Shown in pieces: positions 6,851 to 15,737 of a DNA stretch of 51,010 bases (position 1 is the first letter of the stretch; every line of letters begins with the position of its first letter). The notes below the pieces were generated by a model that saw only the letters and a list, made by a program, of their open reading frames with translations, made no database searches and had not been told where the DNA came from. This stretch comes from Deltaproteobacteria bacterium (lineage in GTDB: Bacteria > Myxococcota_A > UBA9160 > SZUA-336), in contig JAFDDB010000019.1 in the NCBI GenBank assembly GCA_019311115.1, positions 1 to 51,010 of the forward strand, in the 5' to 3' direction. Position numbers and translations under genes: made by a program.

Positions 6851-8253
6851 GGCATCACCGGCGACCAGGCGAGACCCGGAACCTCGGCCTTCTTGAGGAT
6901 CAGCCCCCAGGTGAACACGAAGGCCACGCTCGCGATCAGCAGGCCCATGCCCGTCCACACGGCCACGCTGCGCGACCAGTGACCTCTTGACCAGCGATCG
7001 AGCGCGTCGCTCGCCCAGCACGCGAAGGGAAGCGAGAGCCCGAGCAGGTAGGACCCCTTGACCGACGCGAACCACGGATTGCGGAAGGTGAACAGCACGT
7101 AGCCCGCCAGGGTGAGTGCCGTCAGGGCGAGCAGGGGCACGTCCGCCGCGGCCGCGGCCTCCCCGCCTGACGCCCCGCGCGACGCCCCGTCCGACGCCTG
7201 ACGCGCCGAGACGGAGCCGCGTACGTCGCGGGCGAGGCGGAACGCCGAGCGCAGTCCCCCGGCGACGAAGGCCGCCGTCGGCAGCAGCGCGAGCACCATC
7301 AGGCGCGTGCCCCAGACCTGCTGTCCGGCGCCACTGCGCGGGAGAAAGAAGCGGTGGCCGTCGTACCAGACGCTGGCGTAGGTGCTGCCCCAGACGGAGT
7401 GCAGCAGGTCCGGCGACAACAACTGAGGGTCGGTCCAGGTCGCGACGGGCACGTACACGTAGTCGAGAATGCCGCGCGAGCCCGGCGGCATCTGGAACAT
7501 CAACTCGTGCGCCGGCAGGCCGAACGGGTACAGGTAGCCGTACACCCACAGGTTGTGCAGGTAGTACCAGCCGCCGGTCGCCAGCGCGGCCAGCGAGAGC
7601 ACGGCGATGCGCGCGGCCGCGTTCTTCCAGCCGTCGCGCCGCCAGCCGAGCCAGACGTACGTCAGCACCGCGGCGGCGACGGCGAGCACGCCCGTCAGCT
7701 TGGTCAGCCAGGCGAGTCCCGCGGCGACGCCGATGGCCGCCGCGCGCCACAGTTCCTTGCGCGGGGCCGCCGGATCGAGCACCACGCCGGCGGTGACGAA
7801 GATCGCGACCGACGTGAACGCCGCTACCACGATCTCCTCGTTCAGCATCGCGCTCATGTACACGTGCGCCGGCAGGAAGAGCAGCAGCGCGGCGGCGAAC
7901 AGCGCGCGCCGCGAGTTGCCCGGGTCGATCCGCTGCACGAGGCGCACCGCCAGCGCGACGGTCAACAGGCCGGCGGCCACGCCGGCCAGGCGGATCCACG
8001 TCACGGCCGAAGGAATGGCGGGCTGGCCCGCGAGCGAGTCGATCGCCGACGCCAGGTAGTAGTAGAGCGGCGGGTGCGAGGTCGCCCAGAGCGTGTCCGG
8101 CGCGCGGAGCGCCCACGACTCGCGCAGGGCGGCGATGTACTCCCAGTTGAACTTCGCGTCGAAGCCCCAGTTGGTCGGGTAGAACCGCGCGTTGCTGAGA
8201 CGCATCGCAACGCCGACCCCCGCCAGGAGTGCCGCGGCGGAGAGCGTCCCCAT
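6847..8253 (-). CDS. ArnT/GT39-type membrane glycosyltransferase
   Basis: A 468-residue polytopic protein of the GT-C fold. The first periplasmic loop has the acidic FDAK segment and, later, SHPPLYYYLAS, the HPP signature of ArnT/PMT-like enzymes that transfer sugars from polyprenyl phosphates outside the cytoplasmic membrane. About ten to twelve helices are visible. The ATG at 8253 starts just before the first helix; a longer open frame upstream is antisense to the GT4 gene and is discarded. It overlaps the downstream LPG-synthase-like gene by ATGA. A Dpm1-like donor synthase lies 1.2 kb upstream in the same operon direction. Confidence 0.85.
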   Translation of the reverse strand: MGTLSAAALLAGVGVAMRLSNARFYPTNWGFDAKFNWEYIAALRESWALRAPDTLWATSHPPLYYYLASAIDSLAGQPAIPSAVTWIRLAGVAAGLLTVALAVRLVQRIDPGNSRRALFAAALLLFLPAHVYMSAMLNEEIVVAAFTSVAIFVTAGVVLDPAAPRKELWRAAAIGVAAGLAWLTKLTGVLAVAAAVLTYVWLGWRRDGWKNAAARIAVLSLAALATGGWYYLHNLWVYGYLYPFGLPAHELMFQMPPGSRGILDYVYVPVATWTDPQLLSPDLLHSVWGSTYASVWYDGHRFFLPRSGAGQQVWGTRLMVLALLPTAAFVAGGLRSAFRLARDVRGSVSARQASDGASRGASGGEAAAAADVPLLALTALTLAGYVLFTFRNPWFASVKGSYLLGLSLPFACWASDALDRWSRGHWSRSVAVWTGMGLLIASVAFVFTWGLILKKAEVPGLAWSPVMP

Positions 8254-8285
8254 CCGTCCCACGCGGCCCTCGCCGCCGGCGCGGC

Positions 8286-9425
8286 TCAAGCGGCCTCGCC
8301 GCGTGCGAGCCGTGCGTCGACCGCCTCTGCCATGCGCTCCGCCGCCTCGTCCCAGGTGAACCGGCGCGCCCAGCTCCGCGCGCCCTGCGACAGGCGGTCG
8401 GCGAGCGCGTCGTCTTCGAGCAATCGCGCCACGGCGTTCGCGATGCCGCGGACGAACTCGTCCGGCGCCACGTCGGGCACGAGCAACCCGGTCTCGCCGT
8501 CGCGCACGGCGTCGACGAGTCCGGGCGCCTTGGTCACGACGGCGGGAGTACCGAGCGCGTTCGCCTCGACGACGGTGATCCCCCAGCCCTCCTTGACCGA
8601 AGGGCACACGCAGACGCGCGACCCCGACAGCAGTTCGTCGCGCTCGTCGTCGGGCGCGAAGCCCGTGAACCGCGTGCGTCCGGCAATGCCGAGCTCACGC
8701 GCCAGGCGCTCCAGACGCGGCTGGGCCTGTCCCCGCCCGATGACGACGACCTCGAGGTCGTCGAACCGGGGCGCGAGCGAAGCCATCGCTCGCAGGAATA
8801 GGTCGACTCGCTTGTAGGCCTCGAGACGACCGAAGTACGCGACGCGGCACGGGCGCTCCCCGGCCGGGAGCAGCTCGCGCTCGGGGATGTCCACGCCGTT
8901 GTAGACGAGGCCGATATGCTCCGCCGGAATCCCGCGCGCCACCAGGTCGTCGCGCGAACTCGGCGACACCGCCAGGAACGGCACGTCGCGATACACGCGC
9001 GGGATCAGGCTCTCGATCGCGACCACTCCGGCGGCGATCGGCCAGGCCACCTGCAGGAACGCGCTGGCTCCGAAGAGATGGTGGTTGACCGCGAGCACGG
9101 GGACCGCCGAGTACAACGCCGAGCAGAACGGGACCTTGCACAGGTGCTCGACGACCACATCGAAGTTCCCCCGGGCGGTCTCGCGTCGGCAGTGCCAGAC
9201 CACGCGCGGATAATAGGAAGCCAGCGGACCGAGCCTGCGCACGTCCATTCCGGCGATGCGCGCGCGCGGCGCGGCACCGGCGAACCCGGAGGCGAGCAGA
9301 GTGATCTCGTATCCCATCTCGACCATCCGGCGCGAGACCTCGGCGATGTGCGACTCGACGCCCCCGGAACGGGGGTGCTCGGGATCGCGCTCGTTGAGGA
9401 TCAGGATCCGGCCGCGTGAGGACAT
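8286..9425 (-). CDS. GT4-family glycosyltransferase
   Basis: A 379-residue cytoplasmic GT-B enzyme. The N-terminal acceptor domain starts ILILNERDPEHPRSGGVESH, with the GG(V)E loop typical of GT4. The C-terminal donor domain holds VAYFGRLEAYKRVDLFLRA and EGWGITVVEANALGTP, the E-x7-E motif of retaining nucleotide-sugar transferases. The ATG at 9425 is chosen because the frame upstream is antisense to the GT2 gene. The gene stops 32 bp before the next membrane glycosyltransferase in the operon. Sugar specificity is unknown. Confidence 0.88.
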   Translation of the reverse strand: MSSRGRILILNERDPEHPRSGGVESHIAEVSRRMVEMGYEITLLASGFAGAAPRARIAGMDVRRLGPLASYYPRVVWHCRRETARGNFDVVVEHLCKVPFCSALYSAVPVLAVNHHLFGASAFLQVAWPIAAGVVAIESLIPRVYRDVPFLAVSPSSRDDLVARGIPAEHIGLVYNGVDIPERELLPAGERPCRVAYFGRLEAYKRVDLFLRAMASLAPRFDDLEVVVIGRGQAQPRLERLARELGIAGRTRFTGFAPDDERDELLSGSRVCVCPSVKEGWGITVVEANALGTPAVVTKAPGLVDAVRDGETGLLVPDVAPDEFVRGIANAVARLLEDDALADRLSQGARSWARRFTWDEAAERMAEAVDARLARGEAA

Positions 9426-9429
9426 CCGC

Positions 9430-10146
9430 TCAGAGCCGGCCCAGCCAGTCGGCAATGCGCAGCCACGGCGCCACCCACAGCGCCTCGAGGGCGATGCGCA
9501 GGTTGAGCTTGGACTCCCCGCGGGTCCGGTCGAGGAAGAAGAACGGGATCTCCTTGAACCGCGCACCGCAGCGCACGAAGCGGTAGTTGAGCTCGATCTG
9601 GAAGGCGTAGCCGTCGGCGTGGATGCGCTCGAAGCCCGCCTGCTCGAGCAGCGCCCGCCGCACGATGCGGAAGCCGCCCGTCGTGTCGCGGATGGGGAGG
9701 CCGGTGAACCAGCGCACGTAGACGTTGCCGTAGTAGCTGATGAGGATGCGCTCGATCGGCCAGTTGACCACGGTGATCCCGTGGATGTAACGCGAGCCCA
9801 TCACCACGTCGTGGTCCTCGATCTCCTCGAGGAATATCTTCAGCGTCTCCGGCGGATGCGAGAAGTCACAGTCCATGGTGACGAGAAGGTCGGCGCCCAG
9901 GTCGAGCGCCTTGCGAAGACCCGCACGGTAGGCTCCGCCGAGTCCCGACTTGCGCTCGCGGTGCAGCACGTGCACGCGCGGGTCTTTCGCGGCGAACTCG
10001 TCCGCGACCTTTCCCGTCCCGTCCGGCGAGCGGTCGTCGACCACCAGGATCTCGATGCGCTCGTCCTGCGCGAGCACTTCGGGGATCAGCAGCGGAAGGT
10101 TCTCCACTTCGTTGAACGTCGGGATGACGACGAAGACGCGACTCAC
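9430..10146 (-). CDS. polyprenol monophosphomannose synthase (Dpm1-like GT2)
   Basis: A 238-residue single-domain GT2 enzyme. Key blocks are VVIPTFNEVENLP, VVDDRSPDGTG, VTMDCDFSHPP (DxD-type metal site), MGSRY and GLPIRDTTGGFR. These match eukaryotic Dpm1 and the catalytic domain of mycobacterial Ppm1. Such enzymes transfer mannose (or glucose) from GDP/UDP-sugar to polyprenyl phosphate at the inner membrane face. No transmembrane anchor is seen. The GTG start at 10146 has GAGGAGGG about 5 nt upstream, clearer than any earlier start. Its product would feed the ArnT-like enzymes around it. Confidence 0.88.
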   Translation of the reverse strand: MSRVFVVIPTFNEVENLPLLIPEVLAQDERIEILVVDDRSPDGTGKVADEFAAKDPRVHVLHRERKSGLGGAYRAGLRKALDLGADLLVTMDCDFSHPPETLKIFLEEIEDHDVVMGSRYIHGITVVNWPIERILISYYGNVYVRWFTGLPIRDTTGGFRIVRRALLEQAGFERIHADGYAFQIELNYRFVRCGARFKEIPFFFLDRTRGESKLNLRIALEALWVAPWLRIADWLGRL

Positions 10147-10177
10147 GGACCCTCCTCGGGCGGGTAGTGTAGGCACG

Positions 10178-12325
10178 TCACGGGGTCTGCGCTCCCCCGC
10201 CCGGTGGCGGAGTGGCGACGCGGGGACTGCCGAACCAGGCGAGCGCGCCCTCGGGGAGCGGTGCGTCGGCGATCAACTCGAGCCTCAAGGTGACCGTGCG
10301 CCCGGCGTACGGCGACAGGTCGACGAAGAACGGCTGCCAGCGAAGCGCCGATCGCGGACTGCGGTCGGCGACGCGCGTGGTACGCAGTGTCTCGAACTGT
10401 CGCCCGTCGAACGAGATCGACAGCGCGTGCCGCGCGCCACCGGGATGCTCGTGCAGCTCGGACATCGAGATCACGGCGGCCATCCCCGTGTCCGCCTGGA
10501 ACAGGGCCTGGGGTGGAACATCGACGCGGAAGTCCGCGCCGCCGCCGCGCTCGCCCAACTCGATCGCGAACAGCCGCCGGAACTGGCGCGAGGGCAGCTT
10601 GATCGGCGTCGCGGCCGCCGCGCGCATGCGGCCGTCGCGGCCACGGCGCCAGAACCGGGCGTCGGCGCGCGCGTCGATGAAGTCGATCGCCGTCACTCCC
10701 AGGTCGGGACCGCGCGCTCCGACCTGGATCCAGCTCAGGTCGTCTACCTCGAAGTCCGCCGGAACGCGGAAGTGCCGCTCCAGGTACCGCTGCACCTCGG
10801 GAAGCTCGTCGGAGTAGTAGGCGTAGAGCGGCTGGTCGATGTCGCTCATGACGACGAAGCGCGTCGGCTCGAGCGCGGCGACGATCTCGCGCTGCTGCCG
10901 CTCGCGGATTCCCATGACCACGCCGGTGTACGGAGTCGGGTTGGTGGTGCCGGTCGCGACGTAGATGAGTGGCTCCTGCCGCGCGACGAAGATCGGCTCG
11001 CCCGGGTACACGCGGTTGCGCAGGTAGTGGATCACCCTGGGGATCGACTTCATGCGGGTCGACGGCGTGACCGGACGCAGGGGGATCTCGGGACCGAAGG
11101 TCGGCGTGCGTGCCAGCGTGTTGACCCACGTCCCGACCACGACGACGAGCGTGTACAGGGCGAAGCAGGCCACGCCGGATGCCACCGCGCGCAGTACGCG
11201 CACTCCCCAGGGCGAGTCCGCGCGCACCGGGAGCAGGAACAGCAGCTGCGTCGCGGCCGAAGGCAGTACGAAGACCAGGTGTCCCCAATCGCCGCGCGGG
11301 TACAGGTTGGTCGCCATCGTGACGAGGCCGGCCAGGTGGATCCACACCGCAGGGGAGACGCCGCGCCGCACGGCGAGCGCGAGCGAAGCGAGTATCGCCA
11401 GGAAGGGCGACGCGTAGAGCAACTGCGTGAACGCCACGGCGAGCCAGGTCGGCTCGACCAGGATTCCCGTGCGCAGGTAGATCCAGGTGGGAAGGTAGAG
11501 CGGAGCGTTCGCGCGGAGCTCCGGCGTCAGCTTTCCGATCGGCCAGAAGTTCATGTACGGAGCGAAGAAGCTGCCCTCCAGCTCGAAGGGCAGCGCCGCC
11601 AGCGAGTACACGAACACCGACAGGTCGCCGCGCAGCGCGTACACCGCCACGCAGACGAGCGCCGCCGACGCGCCCCCCGCGGCGATCGCGGCCAGTGCGC
11701 GCACACGCCTGCCCGCCGGGGCGGTCGCCGCCACCGCGGCGAGCAGCGACACCGCCAGCGCGACGCCGAAGGTCTGCTTGCAGAGCGCGACCGCGGCGAT
11801 CAGCACTCCAGTGGTGATCGCCCACGACGTGGCTTCGCGCCCGCGCAGCGCGGCAAGGCACGCTACCGGAACCAGGTAGAACGCCAGGTTCGTGTAGAAG
11901 AAGATCGAGAGCATCGGAAACAGGACGACCGGCGCGGCGGCCCACACCGCACCCACCGCATGCGCCAGCGTCCCCGCGCCCGCCTGGCGCGCCAGAGTGA
12001 ACGAGCAGCCGGCCGCGAGCCCCATGAACGGCAGCATGGCGAGCCGCCCGACCATCACGTGGTCGCCGAAGATGCGGTAGAGAAACGCCAGCAACTCGAA
12101 GGGAAGCGGCCCCGTGTAGTAGACGATGTCGCGGTACAGGTGCTCGCCCGCGGCCATGCGCTGGGCCACGTGCACCAACTGGCCCTCTTCGAGCACGCTC
12201 GGCTCGAGCGCGAAGACGATCGAGCCCGAGAAGAGGGCCGCCAGTCCCCACGCGACCGGAGCGAACGCGGCGTGGCGCACGAGCGCCATGAGCCGGACCG
12301 TCGCCCTCTCTCCCATCCCCGCCAT
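10178..12325 (-). CDS. large GT39-like membrane glycosyltransferase with C-terminal soluble domain
   Basis: A 715-residue protein. The N-terminal half (to about residue 400) has roughly ten helices and an early EEGQLVHVAQRM loop, in the position of the catalytic acidic motif of GT-C enzymes. After the last helix come about 300 residues outside the membrane. The end of this part (around ADFRVDVPPQALFQADTG to TVTLRLELIADAPL) looks like a beta-sandwich carbohydrate-binding module. The ATG at 12325 is used; a second ATG lies 9 bp downstream. The open frame further upstream is antisense to, or a shadow of, the phosphodiesterase gene. Classification rests on topology and weak motifs, so the donor and acceptor are unknown. 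Confidence 0.7.
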   Translation of the reverse strand: MAGMGERATVRLMALVRHAAFAPVAWGLAALFSGSIVFALEPSVLEEGQLVHVAQRMAAGEHLYRDIVYYTGPLPFELLAFLYRIFGDHVMVGRLAMLPFMGLAAGCSFTLARQAGAGTLAHAVGAVWAAAPVVLFPMLSIFFYTNLAFYLVPVACLAALRGREATSWAITTGVLIAAVALCKQTFGVALAVSLLAAVAATAPAGRRVRALAAIAAGGASAALVCVAVYALRGDLSVFVYSLAALPFELEGSFFAPYMNFWPIGKLTPELRANAPLYLPTWIYLRTGILVEPTWLAVAFTQLLYASPFLAILASLALAVRRGVSPAVWIHLAGLVTMATNLYPRGDWGHLVFVLPSAATQLLFLLPVRADSPWGVRVLRAVASGVACFALYTLVVVVGTWVNTLARTPTFGPEIPLRPVTPSTRMKSIPRVIHYLRNRVYPGEPIFVARQEPLIYVATGTTNPTPYTGVVMGIRERQQREIVAALEPTRFVVMSDIDQPLYAYYSDELPEVQRYLERHFRVPADFEVDDLSWIQVGARGPDLGVTAIDFIDARADARFWRRGRDGRMRAAAATPIKLPSRQFRRLFAIELGERGGGADFRVDVPPQALFQADTGMAAVISMSELHEHPGGARHALSISFDGRQFETLRTTRVADRSPRSALRWQPFFVDLSPYAGRTVTLRLELIADAPLPEGALAWFGSPRVATPPPGGGAQTP

Positions 12326-12435
12326 GGGCGCGACTATACCCCCGCGTCCGCGGCGCCGATCCCGGAAACGCCTGTCCGTCGTGCCAATTGCCTGTCCCCC
12401 GCGGACGCGCTGCGCTGGAGAGTCGAGCGCGCCGC

Positions 12436-13746
12436 CTACTCGATGTACCCGAGGTCGCGAAGCTGCTCGAGGATCTCGGCTTCGCTCCCGGACGGCACCG
12501 TGTCCAGGTACTCGATGGCTCTGACGTCGTGCGTGGGAATCAGTTCGATCGGCTCGTGCTCCAGGAAGGGGACGACCGTCCCGTCCATATCCTCGCCGAG
12601 CGGCAGCCCGAGCCACGCGAGCACCGTGGGCGTGATGTCGTTCACGGTCACGCCCTTCGTATCGGTCCCCGCCGACACGCCGGGTCCGCTCATGAACAGG
12701 ACGCCGTCTTCGGCCATCGTGCTGTCGTGGATGCCCGTGAGCGTGCCCAGGTGAAGTCCGGGCTCGAACCCGTGGTCCGACACGACCATCACCAGGTCGT
12801 CGGGTCCGTACGGCTCGAGGAGCCGGCCGATCAACGCGTCGGTGTACGCGTAGTAGCCACGCAGCGCGTTCGCACCGGCCTCCCGCTGGCTCGGCGTCGG
12901 GCGGAGCGCCGTCGGGTAGAGCTCCTCGGGCACGAGGGTGCCCCACAGGTGATGGGAGACCCGGTCGATCCCCGGCAGGAAGACCATCATCAGGTCGGGC
13001 CGGATCTCGCGCTCGATCTCGAGCGCGACGCGCACCGCGGCCTCGTCCTCGTAGAACCGCTTGGCCAGCACCCCGGCGCGCATCCAGCGCGCCAGCCCGT
13101 GGTCGCCCTCGAACGGGTTCGCGAAGTCCGTCAGCGCGTCGGTCGCGTCGTACGCCGCGGCGACGCGGGCGCGCCACTGCGGCGGGAAGACCGGCGAGCC
13201 GCCGTCTTCCTCCGCGTCGACTCCCGTCAACTTCGAAAGCTCGGCGACCCGCTGCGGCTTGGCGTGGTCCGAGACCAGCACGCCGCGCACGATCTCGGGC
13301 GGGTACGTGTTCCACCAGTTGACCACGCCCACCATCCCGCCGGCGTCGGACACGATGTTCCAGAGCGCGGCGCTCTCGCGGTGCACGCTCAGGTAGAGAT
13401 GCTGCTCGTCGTCGTCGTCGCGAAAGGTGAAGCCCGCGATGCCGTGCTTGGCCGGCGTCTTACCCGTGGCGATCGTCGTCCAGATGCGCGGCGAGAAGAG
13501 CGGTCGGAAGCTCTTGAGCTCACCGGACGCGCCGGCCTCCGCGATCCGAGCCAGGTTGGGCAGCCGTCCCTGCTCGAGCAGGCGTCCCGCCAGCCGCATG
13601 GTCGCGCCGTCGATCCCGATCACGAGCACGCGTCCCGGAGGCGTCCAGCCGCAGCCGGTCAGGCCCACGGTCAGCAGGAGCGTCAGCAGGCCCGTCAACA
13701 GGCCAGGGGCCCGGCCGGCCCAGCGCCCCGCACATGTCTCGTTCAA
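12436..13746 (-). CDS. lipoprotein AlkP-superfamily phosphodiesterase
   Basis: A 436-residue type I phosphodiesterase/nucleotide pyrophosphatase-like protein. The start TTG at 13746 has GGGGAG 6 nt upstream and gives a signal peptide ending in lipobox LTGC (Cys32), so the enzyme is lipid-anchored outside the cytoplasm. Metal and catalytic positions: Asp46 in VIGIDG, Ser85 in PLFSPRIWTTIATG as likely nucleophile, LPGIDRVSHH, VVSDHGFE and a late IHDST. The extreme C-terminus is LRDLGYIE, the same tail as in two small proteins 4-8 kb away. It is followed on the same strand by the GT-C gene at 12325. The substrate may be a phospho-glycolipid; that is inferred from context. Confidence 0.8.
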   Translation of the reverse strand: MNETCAGRWAGRAPGLLTGLLTLLLTVGLTGCGWTPPGRVLVIGIDGATMRLAGRLLEQGRLPNLARIAEAGASGELKSFRPLFSPRIWTTIATGKTPAKHGIAGFTFRDDDDEQHLYLSVHRESAALWNIVSDAGGMVGVVNWWNTYPPEIVRGVLVSDHAKPQRVAELSKLTGVDAEEDGGSPVFPPQWRARVAAAYDATDALTDFANPFEGDHGLARWMRAGVLAKRFYEDEAAVRVALEIEREIRPDLMMVFLPGIDRVSHHLWGTLVPEELYPTALRPTPSQREAGANALRGYYAYTDALIGRLLEPYGPDDLVMVVSDHGFEPGLHLGTLTGIHDSTMAEDGVLFMSGPGVSAGTDTKGVTVNDITPTVLAWLGLPLGEDMDGTVVPFLEHEPIELIPTHDVRAIEYLDTVPSGSEAEILEQLRDLGYIE

Positions 13747-13873
13747 CGCCGGCTCCCCTTCAAGAAACAAGCGGCCGCCGATCAGAAGCGACCGCCGAGG
13801 AATCCGGCGGCGCGCGGCCCGGCGCGCAGGGTATGCCGCAGCCGCGCGGGATTCCAGCGGCCCCCGCCCGCCC

Positions 13874-14731
13874 TCACTGGATCCCGGGCTCGACGCGTTC
13901 GCGCCCCAGCAGGACGCCGAGGGGCCCGCGCTCGATCTGGAGTCGATCGACGCCACCGCCTCGCTCGACCTCGATCGACACGAATTCGCCGGCTTCCCCT
14001 TCGCGCGTGAGCCGGCGCAGGTCCTCGACGCCGAACACGGCGGAGTTCGCGTAGCGGACGATGTAGTCGCCGACGCGCACGCCGGCGCTGTCGGCGGCGG
14101 AACCGGAATACACGTCGCGCACCGAGACGCGGTTGTGTTCGCCGGCGGCGTAGAGCATGGCGTCGTACATGCCGAGCCCGATCTCGTCCCGCAGCGCGCT
14201 CCGCGTGGCTTCGCGCTCGCGCGCGAGCCTGCGGAACCCCCAGCGCTCGCGCGCGGCCAGGTCGGCCAGGTACAGGTCGGCCAGTTGGCGCTGCTCCCAC
14301 CTCTCGTGCAGCCAGACGGCCTCGCTCGGCGTGAGTCCGGCCGCGACCAGCTTGCGCGTGTCGAAGGCTCCCCGCGGCGCGTCGTCCGGTGCCTGCGCGT
14401 TGGCTGCGTCTCCACCGACCACGGTCACCTGCGCGCCGTCTTCCGGGTCCGCGCCTTCGGGCGCGTCGCGCGCGGCGAGCCGGTCGCCGAGCCGCTCGAC
14501 TCGGGCCGTCAGCTGCAGGCGAGCCTCGCGCTCGTCCTCGAGAAGTTGCCTGAGCTCCGCCAGCTGCTCGGGCAGCCCGTCCCCGGGCCGGCTCGCCGCC
14601 CCGACGTCGGCCGCCGCTTCCGAGCCCACCGCTTCGGGGCCCACCGGCGGCGGCCCGACGACCCGCCAGACCACCAGACCTGCGGCCGCGATCGCGAGAA
14701 CGGCGACCGCCGCTGCGACATCCCTGCGCAT
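13874..14731 (-). CDS. membrane-anchored coiled-coil PDZ-domain protein
   Basis: A 285-residue protein. Residues 7-26 form one transmembrane anchor. Residues about 53-90 are a predicted coiled coil (EQLAELRQLLEDEREAR), followed by an acidic linker. Residues about 195-280 are a PDZ-like domain: RVSVRDVYSGSAADSAGVRVGDYIVRYAN is the typical peptide-binding and 'GD-I' core. There is no protease domain, so it is an adaptor rather than a DegP-type enzyme. The ATG at 14731 is preferred to an upstream start that would overlap the divergent methyltransferase gene. It lies upstream of the lipoprotein phosphodiesterase and may share its transcript. Confidence 0.75.
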   Translation of the reverse strand: MRRDVAAAVAVLAIAAAGLVVWRVVGPPPVGPEAVGSEAAADVGAASRPGDGLPEQLAELRQLLEDEREARLQLTARVERLGDRLAARDAPEGADPEDGAQVTVVGGDAANAQAPDDAPRGAFDTRKLVAAGLTPSEAVWLHERWEQRQLADLYLADLAARERWGFRRLAREREATRSALRDEIGLGMYDAMLYAAGEHNRVSVRDVYSGSAADSAGVRVGDYIVRYANSAVFGVEDLRRLTREGEAGEFVSIEVERGGGVDRLQIERGPLGVLLGRERVEPGIQ

Positions 14732-14792
14732 GGGCGGATCGTCCCCCACTCCGAGCGTCAAGTCGAGCGCGGCTCCCGTATAGTGTGCGGCC

Positions 14793-15737
14793 ATGAGCGA
14801 GCAGCGGGAGCGGGCGGCCCTCGTCGAGTGCGCGATCTGCGGCGACAGCGAGACCGGCGACGTCTTCCGCGACCCGACCGGGCCGGCCCGGGACTACCCC
14901 CTCGTGCGCTGCGAGAAGTGCGGGCTGGTGTTCCAGAAGTACGGGCGCAGCAAGCAGGACCTGGACGCGGCGCAGGCCGCCGCCTACGCGCGGCCGACGC
15001 GGCGCTTCCACGGGCCCTTCGAGTGGCTGGTGCGGGAACGCCTGCTCGACGGCCCGGGACGCGTGCTCGACGTGGGCTGCGGACGCGGGCTGTTCCTGCA
15101 GCTGATGGGACGCCGCGGGCACGAGGTCCGCGGCACCGAGCTCAGCGAGTCGACGGCGGCGAACGCGTATCCCGACGTGACCGTCGACGTCGGGGAGTTC
15201 CGCCCGGGCCGCTACCCTCCCGCCTCCTTCGACGTGATCTCGATCTGGCACGTGCTCGAGCACGACCAGCAGCCCGCGGCCGCGCTCGCCGCCGCCCGCG
15301 AGTCGCTCGTGCCGGGAGGCGCACTCGTCCTCGCCGTGCCGAACTACGCCTCGGTGCAGGCGCGCTTCGGCGGCGAGGACTGGTTCCACCTCGACCTGCC
15401 GCGCCACGTGTTCCAGTTCACGCCGCAGACGCTGACCCGCCTGCTGCGCGACGCCGGCTTCGAGATCGAGACCTGCCGCACCGGCCAGTGGGAGATGGAC
15501 CCGTTCGGCCTGGTGCAGACGGTGCTGAACCGCGCCGGGCTGCGCTCCAACTCGCTGTACGACTCGCTCCGCAGCAACCGCGACGTGCGCCGCGACCTGT
15601 CGCAGGCCTACCGCCTGGCGATGCTGGCGTTCCTTCCGATCGGCGTGGCGATGGCGATTCCGCTGAGCCTCGCTTTCCGGCTGGCCGGACGCGCCGGCAC
15701 GCTCATCGTCGTGGCTCGGAAACCCGCGGCGGCCTGA
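14793..15737 (+). CDS. SAM-dependent methyltransferase with N-terminal zinc ribbon
   Basis: A 314-residue protein. Two CxxC pairs (Cys13/16 and Cys40/43) form an N-terminal zinc ribbon, common in methyltransferases of sugar and O-antigen clusters. Motif I is RVLDVGCGRG (90-99), and ISIWHVLEHDQQP is the post-motif region. A hydrophobic segment near the C-terminus (MLAFLPIGVAMAIPLSLAF) suggests membrane association. It is divergent from the PDZ gene, with 61 bp between starts, and its 3' end overlaps the convergent glycosyltransferase by 35 bp. Confidence 0.85.
   Translation: MSEQRERAALVECAICGDSETGDVFRDPTGPARDYPLVRCEKCGLVFQKYGRSKQDLDAAQAAAYARPTRRFHGPFEWLVRERLLDGPGRVLDVGCGRGLFLQLMGRRGHEVRGTELSESTAANAYPDVTVDVGEFRPGRYPPASFDVISIWHVLEHDQQPAAALAAARESLVPGGALVLAVPNYASVQARFGGEDWFHLDLPRHVFQFTPQTLTRLLRDAGFEIETCRTGQWEMDPFGLVQTVLNRAGLRSNSLYDSLRSNRDVRRDLSQAYRLAMLAFLPIGVAMAIPLSLAFRLAGRAGTLIVVARKPAAA

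Noticed and set aside
10178..13315. Open frame of about 1045 residues on the minus strand
   Set aside because: The N-terminal third is a low-complexity Arg-rich translation that lies over the phosphodiesterase gene in another frame of the same strand; the true gene begins at 12325.
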